Shown one piece after another: positions 55,101 to 63,256 of a stretch of 64,000 nucleotides of DNA. A model generated the notes under the pieces. That model did no database searches. It saw nothing but the letters and a program-made list of their open reading frames with translations, and was not told the DNA's origin. The DNA comes from Actinomycetospora chiangmaiensis DSM 45062 (lineage in GTDB: Bacteria; Actinomycetota; Actinomycetes; Mycobacteriales; Pseudonocardiaceae), in assembly GCF_000379625.1 (NCBI RefSeq), contig NZ_KB903217.1, positions 327,816 to 391,815 of the forward strand, written 5' to 3'. Made by a program: the position numbers and the translations under genes. The stretch's first letter is position 1. The number at the start of each line of letters is the position of its first letter.

Positions 55101-55121
55101 GGCTGGGGTGGCGACGGGTGA
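52086..55121 (+). CDS. VirB4-like AAA+ ATPase of a type IV secretion-like system
   Basis: 1011 aa from GTG 52086, chosen because GAGGAGGG lies just upstream and the earlier frame is low-complexity. Disordered N terminus (1-95), a VirB4-type N-terminal domain, Walker A GGLGSGKS (555-562), Walker B VALDETHFLSQI near 814, and DSRKFNVRALFASQLAGDLL (RecA-like motif). The tail is Pro-rich. VirB4 ATPases power assembly and transport of conjugation or secretion channels at the inner membrane. The stop overlaps the next GTG (GTGA). Confidence 0.85.
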   Translation: MRRGVPDGGWGRRSPWPEPRDSSPADGPDVGWGAFPAGPAEVVPVDRDESTGDRAIDPDRVEPPAESGPTALRRPRPRAKPRRGRSLAGASAAPGYRSAIALRSIDGNIARTGSTVTAWYRLAAQPWSFRSDPQRESLIRRIATQLGELQGRWVHVRVTSRPFPVARWAEAFDRNSPGRLPDVPGALSWEEFVTGEQHHLMGLSMADKEVFLGVEVSGRSVVDRWLESAAPVLHRVLPSAVNAELTALETEIAHVDALVGGPGLDGAPCTAEDMAWLMHRSCALGLPAPQHVAAEPGAAWEAEDLAAFTDGVAMHQEPYAPTVQVEGRQGLYPVSRHVAVLSVGLMDSLRIPEADDPWMQRSDRLPFPVEWSARIYVRRPEEVSGELQRQMGKVRSQIRHYTHDHDLDPPMSLERQADRVLQIEDELSGGLTQLNTRVYGWWRVAVAGRDEAEALTRAQQLLDLYRPRVALEHPEAQYAYAREFIPGEPLASTAYRRRGSVTWVAAGVPAASASVGDRRGVLLGETCTATRRPVAWDPWMAQEVRQASGLTAVVGGLGSGKSFLTGLMVYKTLRAGARWTVLDPSGPLAALTRVPELAPFSRHIHLLAADPGILNPYRVVAEPRREHFLDEDDPEKAWRRERSLAAATRRRLVLDVLTGLLPYDVARMPHTRIVLLRAVREVGGGQHRDPGQVIATLRRHAREGEEHADVVADFLEERRELPQAALLFPERTHDPEDPRGPSHDAGRADDPEILDEDYRLTVLTMQGMSLPRPGSPREEWTDGESLAVELLNLASWLTQRTVYTADRDLRKGVALDETHFLSQIPTGKVLIDRLARDSRKFNVRALFASQLAGDLLRVPGFASLVDAVFVGRTDDAEAQAEALRLLRVPTDVGYEEMLGTLSPRPTASQQDERPDDTPRQFVFSDGHGGVEKIRVDLEGEHLGHLRAALDTNPNAQRAHLPPAPLPAAPQARVPVDDGPRPVPPEPDDPSSGPEVEDGVPAARSSGWGGDG

Positions 55122-56950
55122 GCGGTGCCGTTCTCGTCATCGGCATCGTGGCGGCGGCACTGGTGATCGGGTGGCGGCGGGCCGGCGTGCCGCGCGGCCG
55201 GGCCGTCCCGACGGCGGGTCGTCCCCGGCGCGGGCGGCTGCGCTCGGTGCTCGTCGTGGGCACGCTCGTGGCCGGGTTCGCGGTGATCGGCGGGACGGCC
55301 TCGGCCCAGGCGTTCGACTGCAAGGCGCCGCCCGACCCGGACCGGCCCGGCACCGGGCTCGTCGGCTCGCTCGACCCCGCACCGATCGGCGTCGGCGTGC
55401 CCGGGTCGGTGTACGACGAGGTCGGCTACGCGGGGCAGGTCTGGTGGACCTACGACCTGGGCTGCGGACCCGGCGGGGCCCGCGACCCCGCGGCGGCCAC
55501 CGACACGTGGCTGGGCAACCAGGTCTTCGACGTCGCGAAGCTCGTCGTGGGCGGCGTGAACTGGGCGCACTACCTCATCGCCCGCGGCTCCAGCCTGCTC
55601 ACCCCGCTCGACCAGGTCATCCAGACCGGCACGCGCGCGATGTACGAGGCGGTCTTCACGACGTGGGTGGGGGTCGCGCTGGCGGCGCTCGCCGCGATCC
55701 TGCTCGTGCTCGCCATGCGCGGCGAGCTGTCCCAGCAGGCACGACGGGGCTTCGTCGCGGTCATCGCCCTCGGGCTCGCGGCCGGGGCGTACGCCGCCCC
55801 GATCCAGTGGTCGCGGGCCCTCGACGGGGTGCTGCTCGACGGCGTGACGTCCATGCAGCAGGGATTCCTGCGCCAGGTGGGCGTCGGGGACCAGAACACG
55901 TTGCCGACGGTGCTCTCGGACCAGATCGTCTACTCGAACTGGCTCCGGGGTGAGTTCGGGTCGGCCGACGTGCCGCAGGCCCGCGACCTCGGCCGCCCGC
56001 TGCTGGACGCCCAGACGTTCTCCAAGGTCGAGGTGGCGACGGGCCAGGACGGCCAGGCGCAGGCGAACGCGAAGAAGCAGCAGTTCACCGACGTCGCGAA
56101 CCGCGTCGGCGACCGCTACTCCTACTTCCAGGGCCGCTCCGGCTCGCGCGTCGGCGCCGGCGTCCTCGCCCTGGTGCAGGCCGCGTGCATCGGCCTGTTC
56201 CAGCTCATGAGCAAGGTCCTGATCCTCGTCTCGATGCTCATGATCCGGCTCCTCGTGATGGTGGCGCCCGCCCTCGCCGTGGTCGCCCTGCTGCGCCCCG
56301 AGGTGCTGCCCGCGATGCTGCGGGTGGGCGGGGCGGCCCTCGTGAACACGCTGCTCGTCGGCGCCCTGGCGGGCCTGCACTCCCTCCTGGTGATCTCGCT
56401 CTTCCGGCCCGGCTCCGGGGTGGACACGTGGCTCGCGCTCCTGGTCACGGGCGTGGTCACGGTGATCCTCTGGGCGGTGTCGCGACCCTTCCGGCGGCTG
56501 ACCTCGATGGTGTCGCTGACCCGGGAGCAGGTGAGCGGCGCCCTGCCGGCGAGCGGCAGCGGTGTCCTCGGTCGCGCCCTCGGCCGGCTCGGGAGCCCGG
56601 ACGGCCGCGAGAACTCCTGGTGGGGCGAGCGGGCCGAACGGCACTCGCACGGCATGCGGGTGCGCCCGGAGGAGACCGACCCGGTCACCGAGCGCGCCGC
56701 GCGGACCCGGACCGTGCACGTCGAGTCCGAGGTGGTGCGCCCCGAGCGGCCCGCGGCGGCCCGTCGCGAGATCGACGCCGCCCGCCCGGCGCTGCCCGCG
56801 GCCGCGCCCCGCGTCGTGGAGGTCGACGGGGCGCCGTCGCAGCGCATCTACCGGCCGTCGTCACGCGGTGGCGCGGGCGGCGGACCCGTCGTCGAGGGCC
56901 GGGTCCTGGAGAGTCGCGTGACGCCCGAACCCCGGCGCGACGGGGGGTAG
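55118..56950 (+). CDS. Polytopic membrane protein, VirB6/TcpH-like
   Basis: 610 aa. N-terminal helix (SGAVLVIGIVAAALVIGW), a second signal-like helix (SVLVVGTLVAGFAVIGG) with an extracytoplasmic Cys-containing part (FDCKAPPDPDR, DLGCGPGG), then about five more helices between residues 190 and 450 (WVGVALAALAAILLVLAM, GVLALVQAACIGLFQLMSKVLI and on). The charged 160-residue tail is cytoplasmic. Multi-helix proteins after VirB4 form the inner-membrane channel. GTGA coupling with the ATPase gene. Family name is by context. Confidence 0.75.
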   Translation: MSGAVLVIGIVAAALVIGWRRAGVPRGRAVPTAGRPRRGRLRSVLVVGTLVAGFAVIGGTASAQAFDCKAPPDPDRPGTGLVGSLDPAPIGVGVPGSVYDEVGYAGQVWWTYDLGCGPGGARDPAAATDTWLGNQVFDVAKLVVGGVNWAHYLIARGSSLLTPLDQVIQTGTRAMYEAVFTTWVGVALAALAAILLVLAMRGELSQQARRGFVAVIALGLAAGAYAAPIQWSRALDGVLLDGVTSMQQGFLRQVGVGDQNTLPTVLSDQIVYSNWLRGEFGSADVPQARDLGRPLLDAQTFSKVEVATGQDGQAQANAKKQQFTDVANRVGDRYSYFQGRSGSRVGAGVLALVQAACIGLFQLMSKVLILVSMLMIRLLVMVAPALAVVALLRPEVLPAMLRVGGAALVNTLLVGALAGLHSLLVISLFRPGSGVDTWLALLVTGVVTVILWAVSRPFRRLTSMVSLTREQVSGALPASGSGVLGRALGRLGSPDGRENSWWGERAERHSHGMRVRPEETDPVTERAARTRTVHVESEVVRPERPAAARREIDAARPALPAAAPRVVEVDGAPSQRIYRPSSRGGAGGGPVVEGRVLESRVTPEPRRDGG

Positions 56951-56956
56951 CGGAAC

Positions 56957-57538
56957 GTGCCGATCCGGACCCGGCGCGGCCGCTCGGGCGCGTACCGCGC
57001 GCTGTGGGAGTGGCCGCTGCACAGCCCCGCGCGGCTGGCGCTGGTGCTCGCCGTCGCCGCCGTCGTCGTCGTCGGGATCACGACGGTCTCGGGCTGGCTC
57101 TCGCCGCGCTCGTCGGGCACGGGGACCGCGCTGGGCCCGGTCCCCGAGGCGCCGACGGTCACCGTCGCGCCGCCCGCCGCCACCCCGCCGCCGGAGCTGA
57201 CGCCGACCACGCTGCCGCTCTCCGCCGCCCCGCAGGCCGCGCTCGGCGTGGCGCAGCGATGGGCGACCGCGTGGGCGGACCACCCCGCCGGCACCACCGC
57301 GGCGCAGTGGAGCGACCGGTTGCGGCCCTACACCACCGACGAGTACCTGCCGACCCTCGCGGGGATCGACCCCGCGAACGTGCCCGGTACCCGCGTCACG
57401 GGCCCGCCCCGGGCGGTCGAGGTCCGGCCGGACTCGCTGCGCGTCCAGGTACCCACCGACGCGGTGACCCTGCAGCTGCTCCTCGTGCAGACCGGGCCGG
57501 GCGACTGGCGCGTCGCCGGCTACGACCGGGCGAGCTGA
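56957..57538 (+). CDS. Single-pass protein with NTF2-like domain, VirB8/TcpC-like
   Basis: 193 aa, GTG start. Short basic cytoplasmic N terminus, one helix (LALVLAVAAVVVVGITTVSG), a Pro/Thr linker, then about 100 residues of NTF2-like alpha+beta sequence (AALGVAQRWATAWADHP, LRPYTTDEYLPTLAG, VTLQLLLVQTGPGDWRVAGYD). VirB8 and TcpC share exactly this architecture. 6 bp after the previous gene. Confidence 0.7.
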   Translation: MPIRTRRGRSGAYRALWEWPLHSPARLALVLAVAAVVVVGITTVSGWLSPRSSGTGTALGPVPEAPTVTVAPPAATPPPELTPTTLPLSAAPQAALGVAQRWATAWADHPAGTTAAQWSDRLRPYTTDEYLPTLAGIDPANVPGTRVTGPPRAVEVRPDSLRVQVPTDAVTLQLLLVQTGPGDWRVAGYDRAS

Positions 57539-57539
57539 C

Positions 57540-58658
57540 GTGGCCACGCTCCTCCGGCCACCGCAGCAGGGCGGACCTCCCCGTCGCGGTCCCCGCGGGT
57601 CGAGCCCCGCTCCGCTGCGTCTCCCGCGACTGCCGTCGCGCCTGCGGTTCCTGCGCCTGCTGATCCCGGTCGGCGTGCTCGCGGTGGTGCTCGTCGTCGT
57701 GCTGATGATGGGGCTGCTCGTCGTCGGGCAGTTCACCGGCGGCGGCGACCCCGACGCGGCCGGGGCGTGCGACGCCGGGGCGGGCCGCGCGGCCGTCGGG
57801 GTCCCGCGCACCGGGGCCGACCTGACCCAGGCGCAGCGGGACACCGCAGGGACGATCATCGGGGTCGCGAAGGGCATGGACGCCCCACCCCGGGCCTGGG
57901 TGGTGGCGCTCGCGACCGCGATGCAGGAGTCGCGGATGGGGCTCGCCGGCATCGACGTCGCCGTCGACCACGACTCGCTCGGGGTGTTCCAGCAGCGGCC
58001 CAGCCAGGGCTGGGGCAGCCCGGACCAGGTGCGCGACCCGGTGTACGCCACGCGCACCTTCCTGACGCGGCTGCTGGCGGTCCCCGGGTGGGCCGACCTG
58101 CCGGTGACGAGGGCCGCGCAGATCGTGCAGCGCTCGGCCTTCCCCGACGCCTACGCCCGGTGGGAGCCGCTGGCCACGTCGCTCGTCGGCGACCTCGCCG
58201 GGGTCCAGGGCGCGATCCGGCCCTGCGCGGAGGGCCCGACGGCGGGGGTGGCGACCAGCCTGCCGCCGGGGGTGGCCCGCACGGCCATCGAGTTCGCCGT
58301 CCGCGAGACCGGCAAGCCCTACGTGTGGGGCGGCACGGGGCCGGCGAGCTACGACTGCTCCGGGCTCATGCTGCGCGCCTTCCAGGCCGCCGGGATCGTC
58401 CTGCCGCGCGTCGCCAGCGACCAGTACCGGGCGGGCGCCCACGTCCCGGTGGCGCAGGCCCAGCCCGGTGACCTGCTGTTCTGGGCCTACGACACGTCGG
58501 ACGCGGACTCGATCCACCACGTCGCCCTCTACCTCGGCGACGGGAAGATGATGGAGGCCCAGCAGACCGGGGTGCCGCTCGGCGTCCGGTCGGTGAGCTG
58601 GTCGGAGAAGGGCCTGGTTCCGCTGGCCACCCGACCGGGTACGGCGCCGGTGGCATGA
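57540..58658 (+). CDS. Bifunctional transglycosylase-like and NlpC/P60 cell-wall hydrolase, VirB1-like
   Basis: 372 aa, GTG start directly after the previous stop. Basic N terminus, one membrane helix (about 40-65), a lysozyme/transglycosylase-like domain (VVALATAMQESRMGLAG with the catalytic-type Glu, DHDSLGVFQQRPSQGWG), then NlpC/P60 with C273 (YDCSG), H326/H327 (IHHVALYLG) and Pro-rich ends. It would open peptidoglycan for the channel. Gram-positive T4SS often carry this two-domain VirB1-like protein. The 27-bp repeat copy at 57598-57624 lies in its N-terminal coding part. Confidence 0.85.
   Translation: MATLLRPPQQGGPPRRGPRGSSPAPLRLPRLPSRLRFLRLLIPVGVLAVVLVVVLMMGLLVVGQFTGGGDPDAAGACDAGAGRAAVGVPRTGADLTQAQRDTAGTIIGVAKGMDAPPRAWVVALATAMQESRMGLAGIDVAVDHDSLGVFQQRPSQGWGSPDQVRDPVYATRTFLTRLLAVPGWADLPVTRAAQIVQRSAFPDAYARWEPLATSLVGDLAGVQGAIRPCAEGPTAGVATSLPPGVARTAIEFAVRETGKPYVWGGTGPASYDCSGLMLRAFQAAGIVLPRVASDQYRAGAHVPVAQAQPGDLLFWAYDTSDADSIHHVALYLGDGKMMEAQQTGVPLGVRSVSWSEKGLVPLATRPGTAPVA
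57598..57624 (-). repeat. Dispersed copy of the trmB 36-bp repeat unit
   Basis: 26 of 27 bases match the reverse complement of the unit repeated at 36466-36573 (core GAGACGCAGCGGAGCGG). In a different gene and frame, which shows the DNA, not the protein, is what is repeated. Confidence 0.85.
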
Positions 58659-58661
58659 GTT

Positions 58662-58694
58662 GAGCCGACCGGGAACAAGTCCCGTGACCGGCTC
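58662..58694 (+). terminator. Hairpin after the secretion-like operon
   Basis: Imperfect stem GAGCCG/CGGCTC plus CGGGA/TCCCG with loop ACAAG, 3 bp after the stop of the NlpC/P60 gene. Confidence 0.55.
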
Positions 58695-58714
58695 GTTGTG
58701 CCGTTCGAGAGCAA

Positions 58715-58735
58715 GTTGAGCGCCTCGGGCTCATC
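58715..58735 (+). promoter_or_regulatory. HAIR-like operator 1 (HspR)
   Basis: GTTGAGC-N7-GCTCATC, close to the HAIR consensus CTTGAGT-N7-ACTCAAG; 91 bp before dnaK. Confidence 0.5.
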
Positions 58736-58768
58736 CCCGGCTCGCCGCGTGCGGCGGGGATCGGTAGA

Positions 58769-58789
58769 CTTGAGCGCGACGGGCTCACG
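58769..58789 (+). promoter_or_regulatory. HAIR-like operator 2 (HspR)
   Basis: CTTGAGC-N7-GCTCACG, a better match, overlapping a TAGACT -10-like box (58765-58770) 37 bp before the dnaK ATG. HspR, encoded last in this operon, should bind here for feedback repression. Confidence 0.7.
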
Positions 58790-58825
58790 GACCGAGTGAA
58801 CAGCTCCTGGAAGGAGTCAATAGAC

Positions 58826-60679
58826 ATGGCGCGAGCGGTCGGCATCGACCTCGGCACCACCAACTCCGTGGTCGCGGTCCTGGAGGGCGGCGAGCCCACG
58901 GTCATCGCCAACTCCGAGGGCAGCCGGACCACCCCGTCGGTGGTCGCCTTCGCCCGCAACGGCGACGTCCTCGTCGGACAGTCGGCCAAGAACCAGGCCG
59001 TGACGAACGTCGACCGCACGATCCGGTCGGTCAAGCGGCACATGGGCACCGACTGGACCACGGAGATCGACGGCAAGAAGTACACCGCGCAGGAGATCAG
59101 CGCCCGCACGCTGATGAAGCTCAAGCGCGACGCCGAGTCCTACCTCGGCGAGGAGGTCACCGACGCGGTGATCACCGTCCCCGCCTACTTCGAGGACGCG
59201 CAGCGCCAGGCCACCAAGGAGGCCGGCCAGATCGCGGGCCTCAACGTGCTCCGCATCGTCAACGAGCCGACCGCGGCCGCCCTCGCCTACGGGCTCGAGA
59301 AGGGCTCGGACGAGCAGACGATCCTGGTCTTCGACCTCGGTGGCGGCACGTTCGACGTCTCGCTGCTCGACATCGGCGACGGTGTGGTCGAGGTGCGCGC
59401 CACCAACGGCGACAACAACCTCGGCGGCGACGACTGGGACGAGCGGATCATCAGCTGGCTCGTCGACAAGTTCAAGAGCTCGCAGGGCATTGACCTGTCC
59501 AAGGACAAGATGGCGATGCAGCGGCTCCGTGAGGCGGCCGAGAAGGCGAAGATCGAGCTGTCCAGCTCGACCTCGACCAGCATCAACCTGCCCTACATCA
59601 CGGTCGACGCCGACAAGAACCCGCTCTTCCTCGACGAGACGCTCTCGCGCTCGGAGTTCCAGCGGATCACCTCCGACCTGCTCGACCGGTGCCGTCAGCC
59701 GTTCAACCAGGTCGTGAAGGACGCCGGCATCTCGATCGGGCAGATCAGCCACGTCGTCATGGTCGGCGGCTCGACGCGCATGCCCGCGGTGACCGAGCTG
59801 GTCAAGGAGCTCACCGGCGGCAAGGACCCCAACAAGGGCGTCAACCCGGACGAGGTCGTCGCCGTCGGGGCCACGCTGCAGGCCGGCGTGCTGCGCGGTG
59901 ACGTCAAGGACGTCCTGCTGCTCGACGTCACGCCGCTGTCCCTCGGCATCGAGACCAAGGGCGGCGTCATGACCAAGCTCATCGAGAAGAACACGACGAT
60001 CCCGACCAAGAAGTCGGAGGTCTTCACCACGGCCGAGAACAACCAGCCGTCGGTGCAGATCCAGGTGTTCCAGGGTGAGCGCGAGATCGCGGCCTACAAC
60101 AAGAAGCTCGGCATGTTCGAGCTCACCGGGCTGCCCCCCGCCCCGCAGGGCGTGCCGCAGATCGAGGTCACCTTCGACATCGACGCGAACGGCATCGTCA
60201 ACGTCTCGGCGGTCGACAAGGGCACCGGCAAGTCGCAGGCCATGACGATCACCGGCGGCTCGGCCCTCTCCAAGGAGGAGATCGACCGCATGGTCTCCGA
60301 CGCGGAGGCCCACGCCGACGAGGACCGCAAGCGCCGCGAGGCCGCGGAGACCCGCAACCAGGCGGAGTCGCTGGTCCACCAGACCGAGAAGGTCCTCTCC
60401 GAGAACGGCGACAAGGTCCCGGCGGAGACGAAGGACAAGGTCCAGGGCTCGCTCGACGACCTCAAGAAGGCGCTCGAGGGCGACGACACCGAGACCATCA
60501 AGTCCGCGGTGGAGAAGCTCGCCACCGACTCCCAGGAGCTTGGCCAGGCGATCTACGCCCAGTCGCAGTCCGACGGGGCCGCGGGTGCGGCCGGCGGAGC
60601 CGCCGGTGCCGGTGCCGCGGGCGGTGCGGCCGACGACGACGTCGTCGACGCCGAGATCGTCGACGACGACAAGAAGTAA
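58826..60679 (+). CDS. dnaK: Chaperone DnaK (Hsp70)
   Basis: 617 aa, ATG 58826 with GGAAGGAG upstream. ATPase domain starts [15 protein letters not shown]; the phosphate 2 loop is [14 protein letters not shown]; substrate domain after residue 385 ([16 protein letters not shown]); the C terminus is Gly/Ala-rich ending in the EEVD-like acidic end of bacterial DnaK ([12 protein letters not shown]). First gene of dnaK-grpE-dnaJ-hspR. Refolds heat-damaged proteins with GrpE and DnaJ. Confidence 0.99.
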   Translation: MARAVGIDLGTTNSVVAVLEGGEPTVIANSEGSRTTPSVVAFARNGDVLVGQSAKNQAVTNVDRTIRSVKRHMGTDWTTEIDGKKYTAQEISARTLMKLKRDAESYLGEEVTDAVITVPAYFEDAQRQATKEAGQIAGLNVLRIVNEPTAAALAYGLEKGSDEQTILVFDLGGGTFDVSLLDIGDGVVEVRATNGDNNLGGDDWDERIISWLVDKFKSSQGIDLSKDKMAMQRLREAAEKAKIELSSSTSTSINLPYITVDADKNPLFLDETLSRSEFQRITSDLLDRCRQPFNQVVKDAGISIGQISHVVMVGGSTRMPAVTELVKELTGGKDPNKGVNPDEVVAVGATLQAGVLRGDVKDVLLLDVTPLSLGIETKGGVMTKLIEKNTTIPTKKSEVFTTAENNQPSVQIQVFQGEREIAAYNKKLGMFELTGLPPAPQGVPQIEVTFDIDANGIVNVSAVDKGTGKSQAMTITGGSALSKEEIDRMVSDAEAHADEDRKRREAAETRNQAESLVHQTEKVLSENGDKVPAETKDKVQGSLDDLKKALEGDDTETIKSAVEKLATDSQELGQAIYAQSQSDGAAGAAGGAAGAGAAGGAADDDVVDAEIVDDDKK

Positions 60680-60702
60680 GCCCCACCAGACAACGACGGG
60701 TG

Positions 60703-60733
60703 CCGCGCCCGGCCCCACGGGGGCCGGGCGCGG
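60703..60733 (+). terminator. Perfect 14-bp hairpin between dnaK and grpE
   Basis: Arms 60703-60716 and 60720-60733, 3-nt loop. Since grpE has no other obvious promoter, this probably acts as a partial terminator or an mRNA-processing/stability element that keeps dnaK expression above that of the later genes. Confidence 0.6.
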
Positions 60734-60755
60734 TGGACTCCAGGAGGAGGCCATC

Positions 60756-61436
60756 GTGCAGGACCCGACGGACGTCCGTGAGGACGTGTCGGTGGAGGAC
60801 CACCAGGAGGAGTTCGGCGCCGGCTCGGACGCGCCCGGGGGCAACCCCGTCGTGCCGGCCGACGGAGTCGACATCCCCGACGCGGCGGTGGGGGGCACCC
60901 CCACCTCGGCCGAGGGCGAGGTCGACACGGCGGCGGGCGATCCGCAGCTCACGCGGCTGCGCACCGACCTCGAGGAGCGCACCGAGGATCTCAAGCGGCT
61001 CTCGGCGGAGTACGCCAACTACCGGCGCCGGGTCGAGCGGGACCGCGAGGCCACCGTGGCGGGCGCCAAGGCCCAGGTGGCCGGTGAGTTGCTGACGGTG
61101 CTCGACGACGTCGAGCGGGCTCGGCAGCACGGCGACCTGACGGGTGCGTTCAAGGTCGTGGCCGACCGGCTCTCCGAGACGCTGCAGCGGGCCGGGCTCG
61201 CGGGCTTCGGCGAGGTCGGCGACGCGTTCGACCCGTCGGTGCACGAGGCCGTCGCCAGCGCCTCGTCCGCCGAGGTCGACGGCCCGACCGTCACCACGGT
61301 GATGCGCCGCGGCTACCGCTTCGGGGAGAAGGTGCTGCGTCCCGCGATGGTCGAGGTCACCGACCACGACCCGGACGCGGTGACGGCGGACAGCGGGACC
61401 GGCGGTTCCGGCTCCGCCGCAGGTGCAGGAGAGTAG
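60756..61436 (+). CDS. grpE: Nucleotide exchange factor GrpE
   Basis: 226 aa from GTG 60756, preceded by AGGAGGAGG. Acidic disordered N terminus (about 1-65), long coiled coil (LTRLRTDLEERTEDLKRLSAEYANYRRR), then the beta domain (FDPSVHEAVA, VMRRGYRFGEKVLRPAMVEV). Promotes ADP release from DnaK. Confidence 0.97.
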   Translation: MQDPTDVREDVSVEDHQEEFGAGSDAPGGNPVVPADGVDIPDAAVGGTPTSAEGEVDTAAGDPQLTRLRTDLEERTEDLKRLSAEYANYRRRVERDREATVAGAKAQVAGELLTVLDDVERARQHGDLTGAFKVVADRLSETLQRAGLAGFGEVGDAFDPSVHEAVASASSAEVDGPTVTTVMRRGYRFGEKVLRPAMVEVTDHDPDAVTADSGTGGSGSAAGAGE

Positions 61437-61481
61437 GGACGTCCCGGCCGACGCCGGGTTCACGGGAGGAGGGATGGACCG

Positions 61482-62741
61482 TTGAGCAATCGCGACTGGC
61501 TCGAGAAGGACTTCTACCGTGAGCTCGGCGTCGCGAAGGACGCACCGGCCGACGAGATCAAGAAGGCCTACCGCAAGATCGCGCGGGAGAACCACCCCGA
61601 CGCGAAGCCCGGCGACACGAAGGCCGAGGCGAGGTTCAAGGCCGCGGGCGAGGCGTACGGCGTGCTGTCCGACCCGGCCAAGCGCAAGGAGTACGACGAG
61701 GCCCGCACGCTGTTCGCGGGCGGTCGCTTCGGCGGCTTCGGTGGCGGGGGGCGGTCCGCGGGCGGCCAGGGTGGCGGGTTCGAGGACCTGTTCGCCGGGG
61801 GCGGTCGGAGCGGCGGCGGCGCCGGCGGGCTGGGTGACCTGCTCGGCGGCATCTTCGGTGGCATGGGCGGGATGGGTGGCGGCACCGCCACCGACCCGAC
61901 GGGCGGCATGGGCACCGGCGGGATGGGCGGTTTCGGCGGCGTCCCGCGCCAGCGTCGGGGTGCCGACGTCGAGACCGAGGTGCGTATCGACTTCGCCGAG
62001 GCGGTCAACGGCGCGACGCTGCCGCTCCGGCTCACCTCGCCGATGACCTGCGGCACCTGTGACGGGTCCGGCGCCAAGCCGGGGACCACGCCGCGCACCT
62101 GCACGCGTTGCGGCGGGGCGGGGCTCGTGTCCCGCAGCCAGGGCGCCTTCGCGTTCAGCGAGCCCTGCCCGGACTGCCGCGGCAGCGGACACCTGGTCGA
62201 CGACCCGTGCCCCGAGTGCGGGGGCGACGGCGTCAGCTCCCGCCCGCGCACCATCACCATCCGGGTGCCCGCGGGCGTCGAGGACGGCCAGCGGATCCGG
62301 CTCGCCGGCAAGGGCCAGCCCGGCCCGGCGGGAGGACCGTCCGGCGACCTCTACGTCATCGTCCACGTCAGCACCGACGCCGTGTTCGGCCGGTCGGCCA
62401 AGAACCCGGACGACCTCACGCTGGCACTGCCCGTCACCTACCCCGAGCTGGTCCGCGGGGCCACGGTCACGGTGCCGACGCTCGACGGCCGCATCTCACT
62501 GAAGGTGCCGCCGGGCAGCTCGGCGGGACGCACGCTGCGCGTGCGCGGGCGTGGCGTGAAGCGCAAGGACCGCACCGGCGACCTGCTGGTCACCCTTGAG
62601 CTCGCGGTCCCCGCCCGGCTGTCGTCCGAGGCGAGCGATGCGCTCGACGCGTACGCCCGCGCCACGGCCGACCACGATCCGCGCGCCCATCTCACCGAGC
62701 GGGCCGACCGGGCCCACGCGGACAAGGAAGCGGCGTCATGA
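61482..62741 (+). CDS. dnaJ: Chaperone DnaJ (Hsp40)
   Basis: 419 aa, TTG start 61482 with GGGAGGAGGG upstream. J domain with HPD (ENHPDAKPG), Gly-rich region, four CxxCxGxG repeats (CGTCDGSG, CTRCGGAG, CPDCRGSG, CPECGGDG) binding two zincs, and the C-terminal substrate domain (TITIRVPAGVEDGQRIRLAGKG). Stimulates DnaK ATPase. The stop overlaps hspR by ATGA. Confidence 0.98.
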   Translation: MSNRDWLEKDFYRELGVAKDAPADEIKKAYRKIARENHPDAKPGDTKAEARFKAAGEAYGVLSDPAKRKEYDEARTLFAGGRFGGFGGGGRSAGGQGGGFEDLFAGGGRSGGGAGGLGDLLGGIFGGMGGMGGGTATDPTGGMGTGGMGGFGGVPRQRRGADVETEVRIDFAEAVNGATLPLRLTSPMTCGTCDGSGAKPGTTPRTCTRCGGAGLVSRSQGAFAFSEPCPDCRGSGHLVDDPCPECGGDGVSSRPRTITIRVPAGVEDGQRIRLAGKGQPGPAGGPSGDLYVIVHVSTDAVFGRSAKNPDDLTLALPVTYPELVRGATVTVPTLDGRISLKVPPGSSAGRTLRVRGRGVKRKDRTGDLLVTLELAVPARLSSEASDALDAYARATADHDPRAHLTERADRAHADKEAAS

Positions 62742-63256
62742 CCGGCGGGGACACGGGTTCCGAGCGTGCCCGTCGTGCCCCGCGCGCCGATTCGGCGATC
62801 CCCGGACTGCCGCCGTGGGCCGACGAGGACACCCCCGTCTTCGTCATCTCGATCGCGGCCGAGTTCTCGGGCATGCACGCGCAGACGCTCCGCTCGTACG
62901 ACCGCATCGGCCTGGTCAGCCCGGGGCGCGCGAGCGGTGGCGGTCGCCGCTACTCGGTGCGCGACATCGCCCTGCTCCGCGAGGTGCAGCGGCTCTCCCA
63001 GGAGGAGGGCGTCAACCTCGCGGGCATCAAGCGCATCATCGAACTCGAGCGCGAGGTCGACCAGCTCACCGACAGGCTCGCCGAGGTCACCGACGAGCTC
63101 GCCCGCAGCCAGTCCCGGCTGCAGTCGCTGGCGGAGCAGGCCGGGCGGTCGGGCGACCTGCTCCCCGTCCGGCGCACGCAGTCGGTCGTGGTGTGGCAGC
63201 CCGCGCAGCACCGGCGGCGCCGGCAGGGCCCGGAGGACCCGGGCGGAGAGTCATGA
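62738..63256 (+). CDS. hspR: Heat-shock repressor HspR (MerR family)
   Basis: 172 aa. MerR-type winged helix at residues 33-103 (VFVISIAAEFSGMHAQTLRSYDRIGLVSPGR region, then RRYSVRDIALLREVQRL), dimerisation coiled coil (LEREVDQLTDRLAEVTDELARS) and a basic tail. It represses its own operon by binding HAIR sites, which are present upstream of dnaK. The 3' end overlaps the convergent reductase gene by 6 bp. Confidence 0.96.
   Translation: MTGGDTGSERARRAPRADSAIPGLPPWADEDTPVFVISIAAEFSGMHAQTLRSYDRIGLVSPGRASGGGRRYSVRDIALLREVQRLSQEEGVNLAGIKRIIELEREVDQLTDRLAEVTDELARSQSRLQSLAEQAGRSGDLLPVRRTQSVVVWQPAQHRRRRQGPEDPGGES

Noticed and set aside
51140-58658. Integrative conjugative element or prophage
   Set aside because: No integrase, relaxase, att-like direct repeats or compositional break; flanking genes are housekeeping.
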